From: Pseudomonas cuatrocienegasensis
GTDB lineage: Bacteria; Pseudomonadota; Gammaproteobacteria; Pseudomonadales; Pseudomonadaceae
Assembly: GCF_900110925.1 (NCBI RefSeq)
Contig: NZ_FOFP01000001.1
Location: forward strand, 186,001 to 250,000
Reading direction: 5' to 3'
DNA length: 64,000 nucleotides
In this document: positions 55,184 to 64,000 of the stretch, one piece after another
Layout: each line of letters opens with the position of its first letter
How positions within the stretch are numbered: position 1 is the first letter of the stretch
Notes under the pieces: generated by a model
The model's input: only the letters and a program-made list of their open reading frames with translations
What the model was told of the DNA's origin: nothing
Databases searched by the model: none
Program-made: the position numbers and the translations under genes

Positions 55184-56095
55184 ATGAGCGAGCCCATTCG
55201 TATTTTGTTCGTCGACGATGAAGAGCGCATTTTGCGCAGCCTGGCCCTGCAGTTTCGCCGCGATTATCAAGTGCTGACCGAAAGCGATCCGCGGCGGGCC
55301 TTGCAGCGCCTGAAAAGCGAGCCGGTGCATATCATCGTCAGCGACCAGCGCATGCCGCAGATGAGTGGCGCCGAGCTGCTCGCCCAGGCGCAGCAGATCG
55401 CTCCCGATACCTTGCGGATTCTGCTGACCGGCTACAGCGATCTGGATGCTGCCGTGGAGGCGCTCAACAGTGGCGGTATCTTCCGCTACCTGACCAAGCC
55501 CTGGGACCAGCAGGAAATGGCTTTTACCCTGCGCCAGGCGGCGCAGATCGCCGCGCGCCAGTTGCAGGTGACGAGCGCACCAGTGGTGCTCTCGCAGGAC
55601 GCGCTTAGCGTGCTGTTGCTGGATGAAGAGGCGCCGACCTTCGACGTGGTGTCCGGGTTCTGTGCGGCTCACGGTCATCGCTTGCTGCGCGCGCAATCCC
55701 TGAACGAGGCGGTGGCGCTGCTCAACAGCCAGCCGGTCGATCTAGTGGTCAGTGACCTGCAGGTGGCTGGCGAGGATGTCTCGCCCTTGCTAAAAAGCCT
55801 TGCCCAGGCCCACCCGCGTTTGTTGAGCCTGGTGGTTACACCGTTCAGCGACACGCAGTCGCTGCTCAAGTTGATCAACGAGGCGCAGATTTTCCGCTAT
55901 CTGCCTAAACCGATCCGCCGTGGCCTGTTTGAAAAGGGTCTGCAGGCGGCTGTCGAGCAGGCGCAGTTATGGCGTGCGCAACCGGCGCAGGTGGTCACCC
56001 GTCTGGCCCAGCCGCCCCGCGACGAGCATGACCGCGAGAAGGTTGGCAGCCTGATGGGCATGTTGGGGCGTCTGCGCGAGCGCCTGACGGCGTAG
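55184..56095 (+). CDS. Response regulator with two receiver domains
   Basis: 303 residues from ATG 55184. The first receiver (residues 5-122) has Asp11/Asp12, phospho-acceptor Asp54 (IVSDQRMPQMSG), Thr82 (LLTGYSD) and Lys105 (LTKPWD). The second (about 140-255) has Asp147, acceptor-like Asp191 (VVSDLQVAGED), Thr219 and Lys242 (LPKPIRR), so it may also be phosphorylated. After it comes only a short tail with LMGMLGRLRERL; no DNA-binding, GGDEF, EAL or HD-GYP domain is present. The output must be by protein contact. Confidence 0.85.
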   Translation: MSEPIRILFVDDEERILRSLALQFRRDYQVLTESDPRRALQRLKSEPVHIIVSDQRMPQMSGAELLAQAQQIAPDTLRILLTGYSDLDAAVEALNSGGIFRYLTKPWDQQEMAFTLRQAAQIAARQLQVTSAPVVLSQDALSVLLLDEEAPTFDVVSGFCAAHGHRLLRAQSLNEAVALLNSQPVDLVVSDLQVAGEDVSPLLKSLAQAHPRLLSLVVTPFSDTQSLLKLINEAQIFRYLPKPIRRGLFEKGLQAAVEQAQLWRAQPAQVVTRLAQPPRDEHDREKVGSLMGMLGRLRERLTA

Positions 56096-56135
56096 GGCGG
56101 TGCCGCCATGGAGCATCCTGAATAATCTGCTGCGG

Positions 56136-56202
56136 CTGTGGGAGGGGCTTTAGCCGCGACTGAACGCATCGCGGCGAAAGCGCCGCGCCGCCCCTCCCAC
56201 AG
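56136..56202. repeat. REP-type inverted repeat
   Basis: Arms CTGTGGGAGGGGC and GCCCCTCCCACAG with the inner GGCTTTAGCCGCGAC and TCGCGGCGAAAGCGCC arms. Lies between the convergent response regulator and DAHP synthase genes and may serve as their common end. Confidence 0.8.
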
Positions 56203-56216
56203 AGCCTGCTAACCCC

Positions 56217-57563
56217 CTAGCGGCGCACCTGCTTGAGGGTTTCGGCGATCAGGAACGCCAGTTCCAGGGACTGGTCGGCATTCATCCGTGGGTCGCAGTG
56301 GGTGTGGTAGCGGTCCGACAGCCCGGCTTCGGTGATTGGTCGCGCACCGCCGATGCATTCGGTGACGTTCTGCCCGGTCATCTCGATATGGATACCGCCG
56401 GCGTAGCTGCCCTCGGCCTGGTGCACGGCGAAGAACTGCTTCACCTCAGCGAGAATCTGCGCAAAGTCGCGGGTCTTGTAGCCGCTTGAGGCCTTGATGG
56501 TGTTGCCGTGCATCGGGTCACTGCTCCACAGCACCTGGCGGCCTTCGCGTTGCACGGTACGAATCAGGCGCGGCAGGCCGGCTTCGACCTTGTCCGCGCC
56601 CATGCGCACGATCAGGTTGAGACGACCGGGGTCGTTGTCCGGGTTGAGGATGTCGATCAGGCGGATCAGGTCCTCATCGGTCATGCTCGGCCCTACCTTG
56701 ACCCCGATCGGGTTGCCGACGCCGCGCAAAAACTCGACATGGGCGCCGTCGACCTGGCGGGTGCGGTCGCCGATCCACAGCATGTGCGCCGAGCAGGCAT
56801 AGTCGCCGCCGGTGAGGCTGTCGCGGCGCACGAAGGCCTCTTCATAGTTCAGCAGCAGCGCTTCGTGGGCGGTGAAGAAGCTGGTCTCGCGTACCTGAGC
56901 CGCGCCGTCCATGCCACAGGCGCGCATAAACGTCAGGGTTTCGTCGATGCGGTCGGCCAGTTGGTTGTACTTCTCGCCCAGGGCTGAGTGCTCGATGAAC
57001 TCCAGGTTCCATTTATGCACCTGATGCAGGTCGGCAAAACCGCCCTGGGCAAAGGCACGCAGCAGGTTGAGGCTGGCGGTGGACTGATGGTACGCCTGCA
57101 GCAGCCGCTCCGGGTCTGGCACGCGGCTGGCGGCGTCGAAGCCGATGCCGTTGACGATGTCGCCACGGTAGGCCGGCAGGGTCACGCCATCGATGGTTTC
57201 ATCGTTGGCCGAGCGCGGCTTGGCGAACTGCCCGGCCATGCGTCCGACTTTTACCACCGGGCAGCCGGCGGCAAAGGTCATGACAATGGCCATCTGCAGC
57301 AGCACCTTGAAGGTGTCGCGGATCTTCGCTGCACTGAACTCGGCGAAACTTTCGGCGCAATCGCCGCCCTGCAAAAGAAACGCGCGCCCCTGAGTCACTT
57401 CGGCAAACTGGCGACGCAGCTCGCGGGCTTCGCCGGCAAATACCAGCGGCGGATAACCGGCCAGGGTCTGCTCGACGCGTGCCAGCTGGGCGGCATCAGG
57501 GTAGTGCGGCTGCTGGATGATGGGCTTGCTTCTCCAGCTTGCAGGGCTCCAGGGTTGCGACAT
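56217..57563 (-). CDS. Class II 3-deoxy-7-phosphoheptulonate (DAHP) synthase
   Basis: 448 residues. It joins phosphoenolpyruvate and erythrose 4-phosphate in the first step of the shikimate pathway. Class II (plant-like) features are [29 protein letters not shown] (metal-binding Cys), [12 protein letters not shown], and the C-terminal [15 protein letters not shown] and [16 protein letters not shown]. aeruginosa carries such an enzyme outside phenazine clusters; no phenazine genes are seen here. Single-gene unit. Confidence 0.93.
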   Translation of the reverse strand: MSQPWSPASWRSKPIIQQPHYPDAAQLARVEQTLAGYPPLVFAGEARELRRQFAEVTQGRAFLLQGGDCAESFAEFSAAKIRDTFKVLLQMAIVMTFAAGCPVVKVGRMAGQFAKPRSANDETIDGVTLPAYRGDIVNGIGFDAASRVPDPERLLQAYHQSTASLNLLRAFAQGGFADLHQVHKWNLEFIEHSALGEKYNQLADRIDETLTFMRACGMDGAAQVRETSFFTAHEALLLNYEEAFVRRDSLTGGDYACSAHMLWIGDRTRQVDGAHVEFLRGVGNPIGVKVGPSMTDEDLIRLIDILNPDNDPGRLNLIVRMGADKVEAGLPRLIRTVQREGRQVLWSSDPMHGNTIKASSGYKTRDFAQILAEVKQFFAVHQAEGSYAGGIHIEMTGQNVTECIGGARPITEAGLSDRYHTHCDPRMNADQSLELAFLIAETLKQVRR

Positions 57564-57763
57564 GTCGGCTCTCTATCGGGGCAGCAGGTGATCGGTGGGG
57601 CATGGTAACCGATCACTGCCGGGCTTCAAGCCGATGGCGCTGATAGACCGGATGTATAGCTGCCCTGCTGAGGTAATTAGCGCGTGACCCGAAGCCGGCG
57701 CTTGCCTGACAATTGATCTTTCCCGGCATGAGGCTGGGGTGAATATTGTGGGAGAACAGTGCA

Positions 57764-58537
57764 ATGCCAGGGTTGCCGCCAGTGGAAGATATGGCCGATG
57801 AAGTGGTGCTTGCCGAAGTTCGCGATGCCTTCGGCGTGATCCGCGTGGTGGAAATCGGTGATTACCGCTTCCTTGAGTTCGGTGACTCCATTGAGCAGAG
57901 CTGCGTGTTCACCGCTGACCCGAGTTGGCTGGAGTACGACTACACCCGCGCCATGCTGCTCGGCGCGCTGTGCCATGAAGCGCCCGAAACGGCGCTGTTT
58001 CTCGGTCTAGGGGCTGGCAACCTGACCCAGGCCTGCCTGCGCTTTCTCGACCTGGACGATGTCGAGACCATCGAATTGCGCGCTGATGTGCCGCGTCTGG
58101 CCATGGAGTTTTTGGGGCTGGACGATGATCCGCGCCTGACCATCCGCATTGGCGATGCTCAAGAATTGCTGGAAAGCGCGGAAAAAACCGACTTACTGTT
58201 CGTCGACCTGTACACCGACCATGGCCCGGCGACTGGGCATCTGGCCTGGCGGTTTCTGGAAAACTGCCAGAAGCAGCTCAACCCCGGTGGCTGGCTGGTG
58301 ATCAACCAATGGGCCGGCAATGACGGCAAACCGCTGGGCGCGCCGCTGTTGCGCGGGCTGTATCACCGGCACTACTGGGAATGCCCGGTCAAGGAAGGCA
58401 ACGTGGTGCTGCTGGTGCCGGCTGATCTGGAGCAAACGCTCGATATGGACGGCCTGCGCGCCCGCGCCGAGGCCCTGGCTCCGCGCCTGGGCTACTCCCT
58501 GCTGCCGCTAATCAACGCGCTGCGCCCGGCCACCTAG
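57764..58537 (+). CDS. Spermidine-synthase-like methyltransferase-fold protein
   Basis: 257 residues from ATG 57764, with GGGAGA upstream. The fold is a Rossmann methyltransferase type: FLGLGAGNLTQACLRFL as the nucleotide motif, TIELRADVPRLAMEFLGL and DLLFVDLYTDHGPA. It lacks the clear polyamine-site signature of SpeE, so the substrate is open. The gene between class II DAHP synthase and a crotonase gene is also found in P. aeruginosa. Confidence 0.75.
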   Translation: MPGLPPVEDMADEVVLAEVRDAFGVIRVVEIGDYRFLEFGDSIEQSCVFTADPSWLEYDYTRAMLLGALCHEAPETALFLGLGAGNLTQACLRFLDLDDVETIELRADVPRLAMEFLGLDDDPRLTIRIGDAQELLESAEKTDLLFVDLYTDHGPATGHLAWRFLENCQKQLNPGGWLVINQWAGNDGKPLGAPLLRGLYHRHYWECPVKEGNVVLLVPADLEQTLDMDGLRARAEALAPRLGYSLLPLINALRPAT

Positions 58538-58547
58538 CTGTGCGTGC

Positions 58548-59339
58548 TTAACTGCCTTTGAAGTCGCCTGGGCGCCGTTCGAGCATGGCGCGCACACCTT
58601 CGCGGGCATCGTCGCTGCCCATCAGGCGCACGACCGTTTCGTGCAGCTGCGCCGCCGCCGCTGCTTCGCCCTGGGTCACCGCCAGGCGGGCAGAGGCCAG
58701 GGTCGCCGCCACACCGAGCGGTGCCTGGGCGGCAATCCGCTCGGCCAGGAACAGCGCGCGGGGCATCAGATCTTCACTGGCCAGCACTTCCTGCACCAGG
58801 TTGAGCCTATAGGCTTCATGGGCATCGAACTCATCGCCGGTGAGCAGCCAGCGCATGGCATTGCCCCAGCCAGCCGCCTGGTGCATGCGTAGCGTGGCGC
58901 CGCCGAATGGGAAGATCCCCCGCTGCACTTCCATCTGCGCAAAGCGCGTGTTGCTGGCGCAGAGGTTGATATCCGAAGCCAGCATCAATTCGATGCCGAT
59001 GGTGTAGCAGTAGCCTTTAGCAGCGACTATTACCGGTTTGCTGACCCGTGGTCCGCCGAATACGCCCCATGGGTCGCAGCCACCCTCGGGGATTTGCCAG
59101 CCGGCGGCGAACTGCGCGGCGACATTGGCCAGATCGAGCCCTGCGGTGAAATGCTCGCCATGGGCGAACACCAAGGCCACGCGGGCCTGGGAGTCGCGCT
59201 CGAATTCGCCGTAAGCGCGGCACAGGTCATCGAGCAGGGCCAGGTCGAACGCGTTGCGCTTGGCTGTGCGGTCCAGGCCGATCAGCATGATGGCGCCTCG
59301 TTTTTCACGGCTGACGCGGCCCTGGATGGTCTGAGTCAT
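58548..59339 (-). CDS. Enoyl-CoA hydratase/isomerase family (crotonase) protein
   Basis: 263 residues. Crotonase motifs: GLDRTAKRNAFDLALLDDL near residue 20, oxyanion-hole segment HGEHFTAGLDLANVAAQF and KGYCYTIGIELMLASDINLCA, then QMEVQRGIFPFGGATLR. The residue pattern at the second catalytic site differs from classical hydratases (GIFPFGG), so hydratase versus isomerase activity is not resolved. Convergent with the preceding gene, 10 bases apart. Confidence 0.88.
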   Translation of the reverse strand: MTQTIQGRVSREKRGAIMLIGLDRTAKRNAFDLALLDDLCRAYGEFERDSQARVALVFAHGEHFTAGLDLANVAAQFAAGWQIPEGGCDPWGVFGGPRVSKPVIVAAKGYCYTIGIELMLASDINLCASNTRFAQMEVQRGIFPFGGATLRMHQAAGWGNAMRWLLTGDEFDAHEAYRLNLVQEVLASEDLMPRALFLAERIAAQAPLGVAATLASARLAVTQGEAAAAAQLHETVVRLMGSDDAREGVRAMLERRPGDFKGS

Positions 59340-59717
59340 TGCAGGAGTCCTTCGGCGAGTTGAGCAGTTGCACGGGTATAGACCATCCGGCGAATCAGGC
59401 CAAGACTGTAGAGCATTTTTTGCCGGACGCGTGCTGTGCTGGGGGCGGTGCGCGTTTCAATATGCAAAAAACCAGCACAGCTGTCAGGTTTTCCGGTATA
59501 GTGCGCGCCGGTCAATTCATGGCCACGTTCAGGTTGCACAACTCGCCCGGAGGTTGACTTCGGCAGTCAGTTCGCTTTGCGAACTACCCTTGACGATTCA
59601 TTTATCACACGTTTTCGCAAATCCCCGCCTACAGGGCTGCCAGGGTGACTTTCGGGTCGTACACGGCATGCGCAGCTTTGGAACATGGGTCTTTGCGGAT
59701 GCACTAGAGGCAGACCC
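59340..59717 (+). promoter_or_regulatory. Upstream region and long leader of the DEAD-box helicase gene
   Basis: 378 bases without a gene. A -10-like TATAGT is at 59497-59502, without a clear -35, which would leave about 210 bases of leader. Cold-induced DEAD-box helicase genes often have long leaders; that role is inferred. The minus-strand start of the crotonase gene also lies at this edge. Confidence 0.45.
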
Positions 59718-61400
59718 ATGACCCAGGAAATTGGCGGCTTCGCCGCACTCAATCTCAACCCCAATGTTCTCGCTGCTGTCATCGCCACTGGCTATGAAGA
59801 GCCTTCGGCTATTCAGGTACAAGCGATTCCAGTGATCCTCGCCGGCCACGATATGATCGGCCAGGCGCAGACCGGTACCGGCAAAACTGCAGCTTTCGCC
59901 CTGCCAATTCTCAGCCGCATCGACCCGGCCAAGCGCCAGCCGCAAGCGCTGATCCTCGCGCCGACCCGTGAGCTGGCCCTGCAGGTTGCCACCGCCTTTG
60001 AAACCTACGCCAAGCAAATGCCGGGCGTGAATGTCATCGCCGTTTACGGTGGCGCACCGATGGGCCCGCAGCTCAAAGCCATCCGCAATGGCGCACAGAT
60101 CGTCGTGGCCACGCCGGGCCGCCTGGTAGACCACCTGCGTCGCGATGAGAAAGTGCTGTCGACCATCCAGCACCTGGTGCTCGACGAAGCGGACGAAATG
60201 CTCAAGCTGGGCTTTATGGACGACCTCGAAGTGATCTTCAAGGCCATGCCGGAAAGCCGCCAGACGGTGCTGTTCTCCGCCACGCTGCCGCACTCGATCC
60301 GCGCCATTGCAGAAAAACACCTGCGTGACCCCAAGCACGTCAAGATCGAAACCAAGACCCAGACCGTGACTGCCATCGAGCAGGCGCACCTGATGGTCCA
60401 CGCCGACCAGAAGCACGCTGCTGTTCTGCGCCTGCTGGAAGTCGAAGAGTTCGACGCACTGATCGGTTTCGTACGCACCAAACAAGCCACCCTGGACCTG
60501 GCCGCCGCGCTGGAAGCCAAGGGTTACAAGGCTGCCGCGCTGAACGGTGATATTGCGCAGAACCAGCGTGAGCGCGTCATCGAGTCCCTGAAAGACGGTC
60601 GCCTGGATATCGTCATCGCCACCGACGTCGCTGCCCGTGGTCTCGACGTGCCGCGTATCACCCACGTGATGAACGTGGACATGCCCTACGATCCGGAATC
60701 CTACGTGCACCGTATCGGTCGTACCGGCCGTGCGGGCCGTACCGGCCGTGCACTGCTGCTGGTGACGCCGCGTGAGCGCCGCATGCTGCAGGTGATCGAG
60801 CGTGTGACCGGGCAGAAGGTCGGTGAGGTCAAGCTGCCGAATGCCCAGCAAGTGCTGGACGCACGCATCAAGAAACTGACCAACAGCCTGGCACCGCTGG
60901 TAGCGGACGCCGAAGCCAGCCATGGTGAGCTGCTGGATCGTCTGACCGCCGATATCGGCTGCAGCCCGCGTGCCCTGGCCGCAGCCCTGCTGCGCAAGGC
61001 CACCAATGGCCAGGCCCTGACCCTGGCTGACGTCGAGCGCGATCAGCCGCTGGTGCCGAGCAGCACTGGCACCCGTGAACGTAGCGAGCGCAGCGACCGG
61101 GGCGAACGTCCTGAGCGTGATGGCAGCCGTGAGCGTCGTGCACCGGTACCGCTGGCCGAAGGCCGTGCCCGTTGCCGTACCGCGCTGGGTGCGCGGGACG
61201 GTATCGCCGCGAAGAACCTGCTCGGTGCCATCCTCAACGAGGGCGGCCTGGTCCGCGAAGCCATCGGTCGCATCCAGGTGCGCGAGAGCTTCAGCCTGGT
61301 CGAGCTGCCGGAAGAAGGCCTAGAGCGTCTGCTGACCAAGCTGAAAGATACCCGCGTAGGTGGCAAGCCCCTGAAGCTGCGTCGTTATCGCGAAGATTGA
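59718..61400 (+). CDS. deaD: ATP-dependent DEAD-box RNA helicase (DeaD/CsdA type)
   Basis: 560 residues from ATG 59718 (MTQEIGGFAALNLNP). All helicase motifs are seen: Q motif, AQTGTGKTAAF, APTRELALQ, TPGRL, VLDEADEML, SATLP, and HRIGRTGRAGRTG. After the core there is a helical dimerisation region, an Arg/Glu/Ser-rich linker (about residues 452-485), and a C-terminal DbpA-like RNA-binding domain (IAAKNLLGAILNEGGL...GKPLKLRRYRED). This family helps ribosome assembly and mRNA decay in the cold. Confidence 0.93.
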   Translation: MTQEIGGFAALNLNPNVLAAVIATGYEEPSAIQVQAIPVILAGHDMIGQAQTGTGKTAAFALPILSRIDPAKRQPQALILAPTRELALQVATAFETYAKQMPGVNVIAVYGGAPMGPQLKAIRNGAQIVVATPGRLVDHLRRDEKVLSTIQHLVLDEADEMLKLGFMDDLEVIFKAMPESRQTVLFSATLPHSIRAIAEKHLRDPKHVKIETKTQTVTAIEQAHLMVHADQKHAAVLRLLEVEEFDALIGFVRTKQATLDLAAALEAKGYKAAALNGDIAQNQRERVIESLKDGRLDIVIATDVAARGLDVPRITHVMNVDMPYDPESYVHRIGRTGRAGRTGRALLLVTPRERRMLQVIERVTGQKVGEVKLPNAQQVLDARIKKLTNSLAPLVADAEASHGELLDRLTADIGCSPRALAAALLRKATNGQALTLADVERDQPLVPSSTGTRERSERSDRGERPERDGSRERRAPVPLAEGRARCRTALGARDGIAAKNLLGAILNEGGLVREAIGRIQVRESFSLVELPEEGLERLLTKLKDTRVGGKPLKLRRYRED

Positions 61401-61418
61401 TGCTTCGCTGAATCAAAG

Positions 61419-61447
61419 GAGCCCCGCCAAGTGCGGGGCTTTTTTTA
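61419..61447 (+). terminator. Terminator after deaD
   Basis: Stem AGCCCCGC / GCGGGGCT with a five-base loop and T7. Confidence 0.92.
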
Positions 61448-61473
61448 TGCCTGTTGTTTGGCGAGCACCAGAC

Positions 61474-62241
61474 TCAGGCGAAGCTGTAGATGTCCATGCC
61501 CAGTGCGCCATAGGTGAAGCCGCCATGCTCCACCTGAAAGGCGCCGCCGGCACCGCGGGCGAAGAACAGCGGTAGCAGGTGCTCGTCGCTGGGGTGGTTG
61601 CGCTGAGCAAAGGGCGCTTGCTGCCGATAGTCGTGAAGGCGCGATTCATCATCGCTGGCCAGGGCATCGACAATCCAGTCGCGAAACGCCTTGGCCCAGG
61701 GCTGGATGCTGTGTGGGCCTGCCTGCCAGTCGAGCTCGCCGAGGTTGTGGGTGATGCTGCCAGAGCCGATCAGCAGCACGCCTTGCCCGCGCAGGGCTGC
61801 CAGGGCGCGGCCAATGCGGGTTTGCAGGGCAGGGCCGTGGCGGCTGGGCAGGGAAATCTGCACCACCGGTATATCGGCCTGGGGATAGAGCAGAGACAGT
61901 GGCACCCAGGTGCCGTGGTCAAAGGGGCGTTCGCTGTCGGCCTGTGCTTCCAGTCCCGCCGCAGCGAGCAGGGCGATGACTGTTCGCGCCAATACTGGGT
62001 CGCCTGGCGCGGGATATTCGACGCTGTACAGCGCAGGAGGGAAGCCTCTGAAGTCATGCCAGGTTTGTGGCCGGGCGCCGCTGCTGACGCGCAGTGCCTG
62101 GCTTTCCCAGTGGGCGGAGACAATCACGATGGCTGTGGGCCGCGGCATACGACTGGCCAGTTGCACGAGAGCTGGGCCGCTGGCGCCAGGTTCAAGGGCC
62201 AGCATGGGCGAACCATGGGAAATGAAAAGGCTGGGTAGCAT
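61474..62241 (-). CDS. Class III extradiol dioxygenase, DODA/YgiD type
   Basis: 255 residues. Metal-binding histidines appear in FISHGSP (His9), IVSAHWES (about 44), PFDHGTW (about 108) and GSITHNLGEL (about 165). YgiD-type enzymes open catechol rings, e.g. converting DOPA to a precursor of betalamic acid. The natural substrate in Pseudomonas is not known. No neighbouring aromatic pathway genes are present. Confidence 0.88.
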   Translation of the reverse strand: MLPSLFISHGSPMLALEPGASGPALVQLASRMPRPTAIVIVSAHWESQALRVSSGARPQTWHDFRGFPPALYSVEYPAPGDPVLARTVIALLAAAGLEAQADSERPFDHGTWVPLSLLYPQADIPVVQISLPSRHGPALQTRIGRALAALRGQGVLLIGSGSITHNLGELDWQAGPHSIQPWAKAFRDWIVDALASDDESRLHDYRQQAPFAQRNHPSDEHLLPLFFARGAGGAFQVEHGGFTYGALGMDIYSFA

Positions 62242-62345
62242 GGGAGGCTCCTGATCGATGGGCCATCTTTGATCAGGGGTCGCAGGGGATCAAACAGGGA
62301 AATTCGAGCGCAGTAATCGACTTTCTCGATCAGTCGATCGTACAG

Positions 62346-62376
62346 GCAAAAGAAAGGCGACCCGCAGGTCGCCTTG
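62346..62376 (-). terminator. Terminator of htpX
   Basis: Stem AAGGCGACC / GGTCGCCTT with a short loop, followed on the minus strand by TTCTTTTG; 20 bases beyond the htpX stop. Confidence 0.8.
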
Positions 62377-62394
62377 TCCAGGTGGTGCTGAGTA

Positions 62395-63267
62395 TCAGCC
62401 GCGCTGACGCAGCGCTTCGATACGGTCTTCCAGTGGCGGGTGGGTCAGCAGCAGCCCAGCCAGGCCGTTTTTCAGGCCGCCATTGATGCCGAAGGCCGTC
62501 AGGCTGGAAGGCATCTCAACGGGAACCCCTTGCTCGGCGCGCAGGCGTTGCAGGGCGGCGATCATCGCGCCTGTACCCGCCAGGCGGGCACCGGCTTCGT
62601 CGGCCTTGAACTCACGTTTACGCGAGAACCACATGACAATGATGCTGGCCAGAATACCAAGGACCAGTTCGGCGAAGATGGTTGCCACGAAATAGCCGAT
62701 ACCCGGGCCGTCTTCGTTTTTGAGGATGACCTTGTCGACGAAGTTGCCGAAGATCCGCGCGAAGAACATCACGAAGGTGTTCACCACGCCCTGGATCAGT
62801 GCCAGGGTGACCATGTCGCCATTGGCCACGTGACCAATCTCGTGGGCCAGTACTGCACGCACTTCGTCGGGCGAGAAGCGCTCCAGCAGCCCTTGACTGA
62901 CGGCGACCAGGGCGTCGTTCTTGTTCCAGCCGGTGGCGAAGGCGTTCGACTCATAGGCCGGAAAGATGCCAACTTCCGGCATCTTGATACCGGCTTCGCG
63001 CGACAGCTCCTCGACAGTCTGCAGCAGCCACTGTTCATGGCGGGTGCGCGGCTGGGTGATGATTTCGGTCTTGGTGCTCATCTTCGCCATCCACTTGGAC
63101 AGGAACAGCGAGATAAGCGAGCCGGCAAAACCGAATACGGCACAGAAAACCAACAGGCTTCCGTAGTTCTGGCCGGTAAAACGATCCACCCCCAACAACT
63201 TGAGGGTGATACTGGCGATGATCAACACCGCCATGTTGGTAGCCAGGAACAGCAAAATGCGCATCAT
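62395..63267 (-). CDS. htpX: Membrane zinc metalloprotease HtpX
   Basis: 290 residues ([19 protein letters not shown]). Two N-terminal membrane helices, then the M48 catalytic motif HEIGH at residues 142-146 with the third ligand glutamate in [12 protein letters not shown]; two further hydrophobic segments lie between. HtpX degrades misfolded inner-membrane proteins with FtsH and is stress-induced in E. coli (Cpx). The gene has its own terminator. Confidence 0.95.
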   Translation of the reverse strand: MMRILLFLATNMAVLIIASITLKLLGVDRFTGQNYGSLLVFCAVFGFAGSLISLFLSKWMAKMSTKTEIITQPRTRHEQWLLQTVEELSREAGIKMPEVGIFPAYESNAFATGWNKNDALVAVSQGLLERFSPDEVRAVLAHEIGHVANGDMVTLALIQGVVNTFVMFFARIFGNFVDKVILKNEDGPGIGYFVATIFAELVLGILASIIVMWFSRKREFKADEAGARLAGTGAMIAALQRLRAEQGVPVEMPSSLTAFGINGGLKNGLAGLLLTHPPLEDRIEALRQRG

Positions 63268-63429
63268 GGTGTGAAACGACTCCTCAAAGGGATAGATGTG
63301 TTCAATATGCCGGCTATATAAGGGCGGGCACCCCGGCGCTTCAACCTAGGGACTATTTCAAACTATGTCGCTGCCCATCTGCGTGGGCTGCAGGTGGGAT
63401 ATTTGTGCCGTGCCAATGCCAGCGGGCAC

Positions 63430-63912
63430 TCAGTCATCGACGTCATCGGCCTGTTGTTTGGTTGCGGCCGGCTTGGGTTCGCTCAGGTTGCTTGCGAACA
63501 GTAGGCGGGTAAGGCGGGCGATACGTTCACTGTGGTGCTGCGCCAGGGCGTCACGCAGTTGAAAGGCCAGCGTGCCCTGTACGCGACGTACGCTCGGTGG
63601 CAGTGCCTCGCCGTCGGTTAGCGCATGAAGTGTGCTGCGGCTCAAGCGCAGAAAGCCTTTTTCGCTGAGCACGGCCTGGTCGAGGGCGTCGTAGGCGATG
63701 GTGCTTTCGAAACGCAGGTAGCCTTCTTCGGCCAGCCACAGCAGAGTGCCGAGGCAGGCTTGGTGGCGTTTGCTCGGTAGGCCGAACTCGTCCGGCTCTT
63801 CGCGGCCGATCAGGTCTTCGACATACAGGTCGATACGTCGCGGAAAGGCCTGGTACAGCGCCAGCAGGCCCGCCGCGGCGTCCTTGTAGAAGTCGTCGAT
63901 ATGCAGGTCCAT
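63430..63912 (-). CDS. Conserved hypothetical protein
   Basis: 160 residues, soluble and mostly helical, with no motif I recognise. Segments such as FPRRIDLYVEDLIGREEPDEFGLP and HQACLGTLLWLAEEGYLRFES look like a winged-helix-type arrangement, but this is only an impression. The start codon overlaps the stop of the upstream gene (TGATG), so the two are cotranscribed. A protein gene also lies next to htpX at this place in P. aeruginosa. Confidence 0.75.
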   Translation of the reverse strand: MDLHIDDFYKDAAAGLLALYQAFPRRIDLYVEDLIGREEPDEFGLPSKRHQACLGTLLWLAEEGYLRFESTIAYDALDQAVLSEKGFLRLSRSTLHALTDGEALPPSVRRVQGTLAFQLRDALAQHHSERIARLTRLLFASNLSEPKPAATKQQADDVDD

Positions 63913-64000
63913 CAGAGGCGCGCCACCAGCGCGGTGGGCAGCAGTGGCAGCAGGCGGCCAAGGATCGCCCAGGGCCAGCCCGGTACGTAGGCCAGTGCGC
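63912..64000 (-). CDS. C-terminal end of an unidentified protein (cut by window edge)
   Basis: The last 28 residues, ALAYVPGWPWAILGRLLPLL plus PTALVARL, end at a TGA that overlaps the next gene's ATG. The Trp/Pro-rich hydrophobic end resembles C-termini of some short-chain dehydrogenases, but too little is visible to name it. Confidence 0.5.
   Translation of the reverse strand, partial: ALAYVPGWPWAILGRLLPLLPTALVARL

Noticed and set aside
56217..57563. Phenazine biosynthesis PhzC
   Set aside because: It is a class II DAHP synthase like PhzC, but no phz neighbours are present; a general shikimate role is more likely.
59598..60923. 441-codon minus-strand frame opposite deaD
   Set aside because: Antisense shadow of conserved helicase motifs.

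Overview
The window is a chromosomal segment of a GC-rich gammaproteobacterium, almost certainly a Pseudomonas. The order rne / rluC / HAD phosphatase / S49 peptidase / maf / yceD-rpmF-plsX-fabD-fabG-acpP-fabF-pabC-mltG-tmk-holB-pilZ-tatD / rgsA / TetR / etfQO / etfBA is the order I know from P. aeruginosa. The atu (acyclic terpene utilisation) cluster is also typical of that genus. REP/REPIN elements and other palindromic intergenic repeats are abundant and point to a non-aeruginosa species; this is inference, not proof.

Layout. 1-4.4 kb: the N-terminal part of a PAS-PAS chemoreceptor, an AraC regulator, and dctA with a sigma-54 promoter, followed by a cluster of repeats. 4.4-11.4 kb: rne on the minus strand with a roughly 0.5-kb leader, divergent rluC, a HAD phosphatase, an S49 peptidase and maf. 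11.4-21.6 kb: a long plus-strand block for fatty-acid synthesis and replication. 21.6-28.8 kb: the small RNA rgsA, a TetR regulator, a MoaA homologue, two conserved hypotheticals, and the ETF system (etfQO divergent from etfBA) with a PsrA-type box between them. 28.9-41.1 kb is accessory in character: a solute-binding protein, a DUF4398/OmpA lipoprotein pair, a MocR regulator, a VWA lipoprotein/ECF sigma/anti-sigma operon, a lipoprotein, an alpha/beta hydrolase lipoprotein and an autotransporter. 41.2-51.7 kb: atuG-F-E-D-C-B-A on the minus strand, divergent from the repressor gene atuR. 51.8-64 kb: a solute-binding protein, a DUF2897 microprotein, a CPBP protease, a CBS-domain histidine kinase with a tandem-receiver response regulator, a class II DAHP synthase, a spermidine-synthase-like protein, a crotonase, a DEAD-box helicase, a DODA-type dioxygenase, htpX and two end genes.

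Genes that work together. plsX to fabF supply malonyl-ACP, 3-keto reduction, the carrier and condensation for fatty-acid synthesis. Acyl-CoA dehydrogenases such as AtuD normally pass electrons to ETF (EtfBA) and then to ETF-QO, so the etf and atu blocks are functionally linked. AtuC and AtuF form geranyl-CoA carboxylase, AtuD and AtuE act on either side of it, and AtuR probably represses both atuA and itself through operators that overlap the two promoters.

The most unusual material is non-coding. A 279-bp MITE-like element with 18-bp terminal inverted repeats is present in three near-complete copies (30981-31245, 32839-33117, 38238-38516), one 49-bp minimal copy (45207-45255) and one end fragment (36517-36543). 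Every clear copy is flanked by TA, and the minimal copy interrupts another repeat in a way that directly shows a TA duplication. A second repeat family beginning GTAGGGTG occupies five of the six gaps inside the atu operon and supplies the stop codons of atuA and atuF. I saw no tRNA, rRNA, CRISPR array, prophage or intact insertion sequence.
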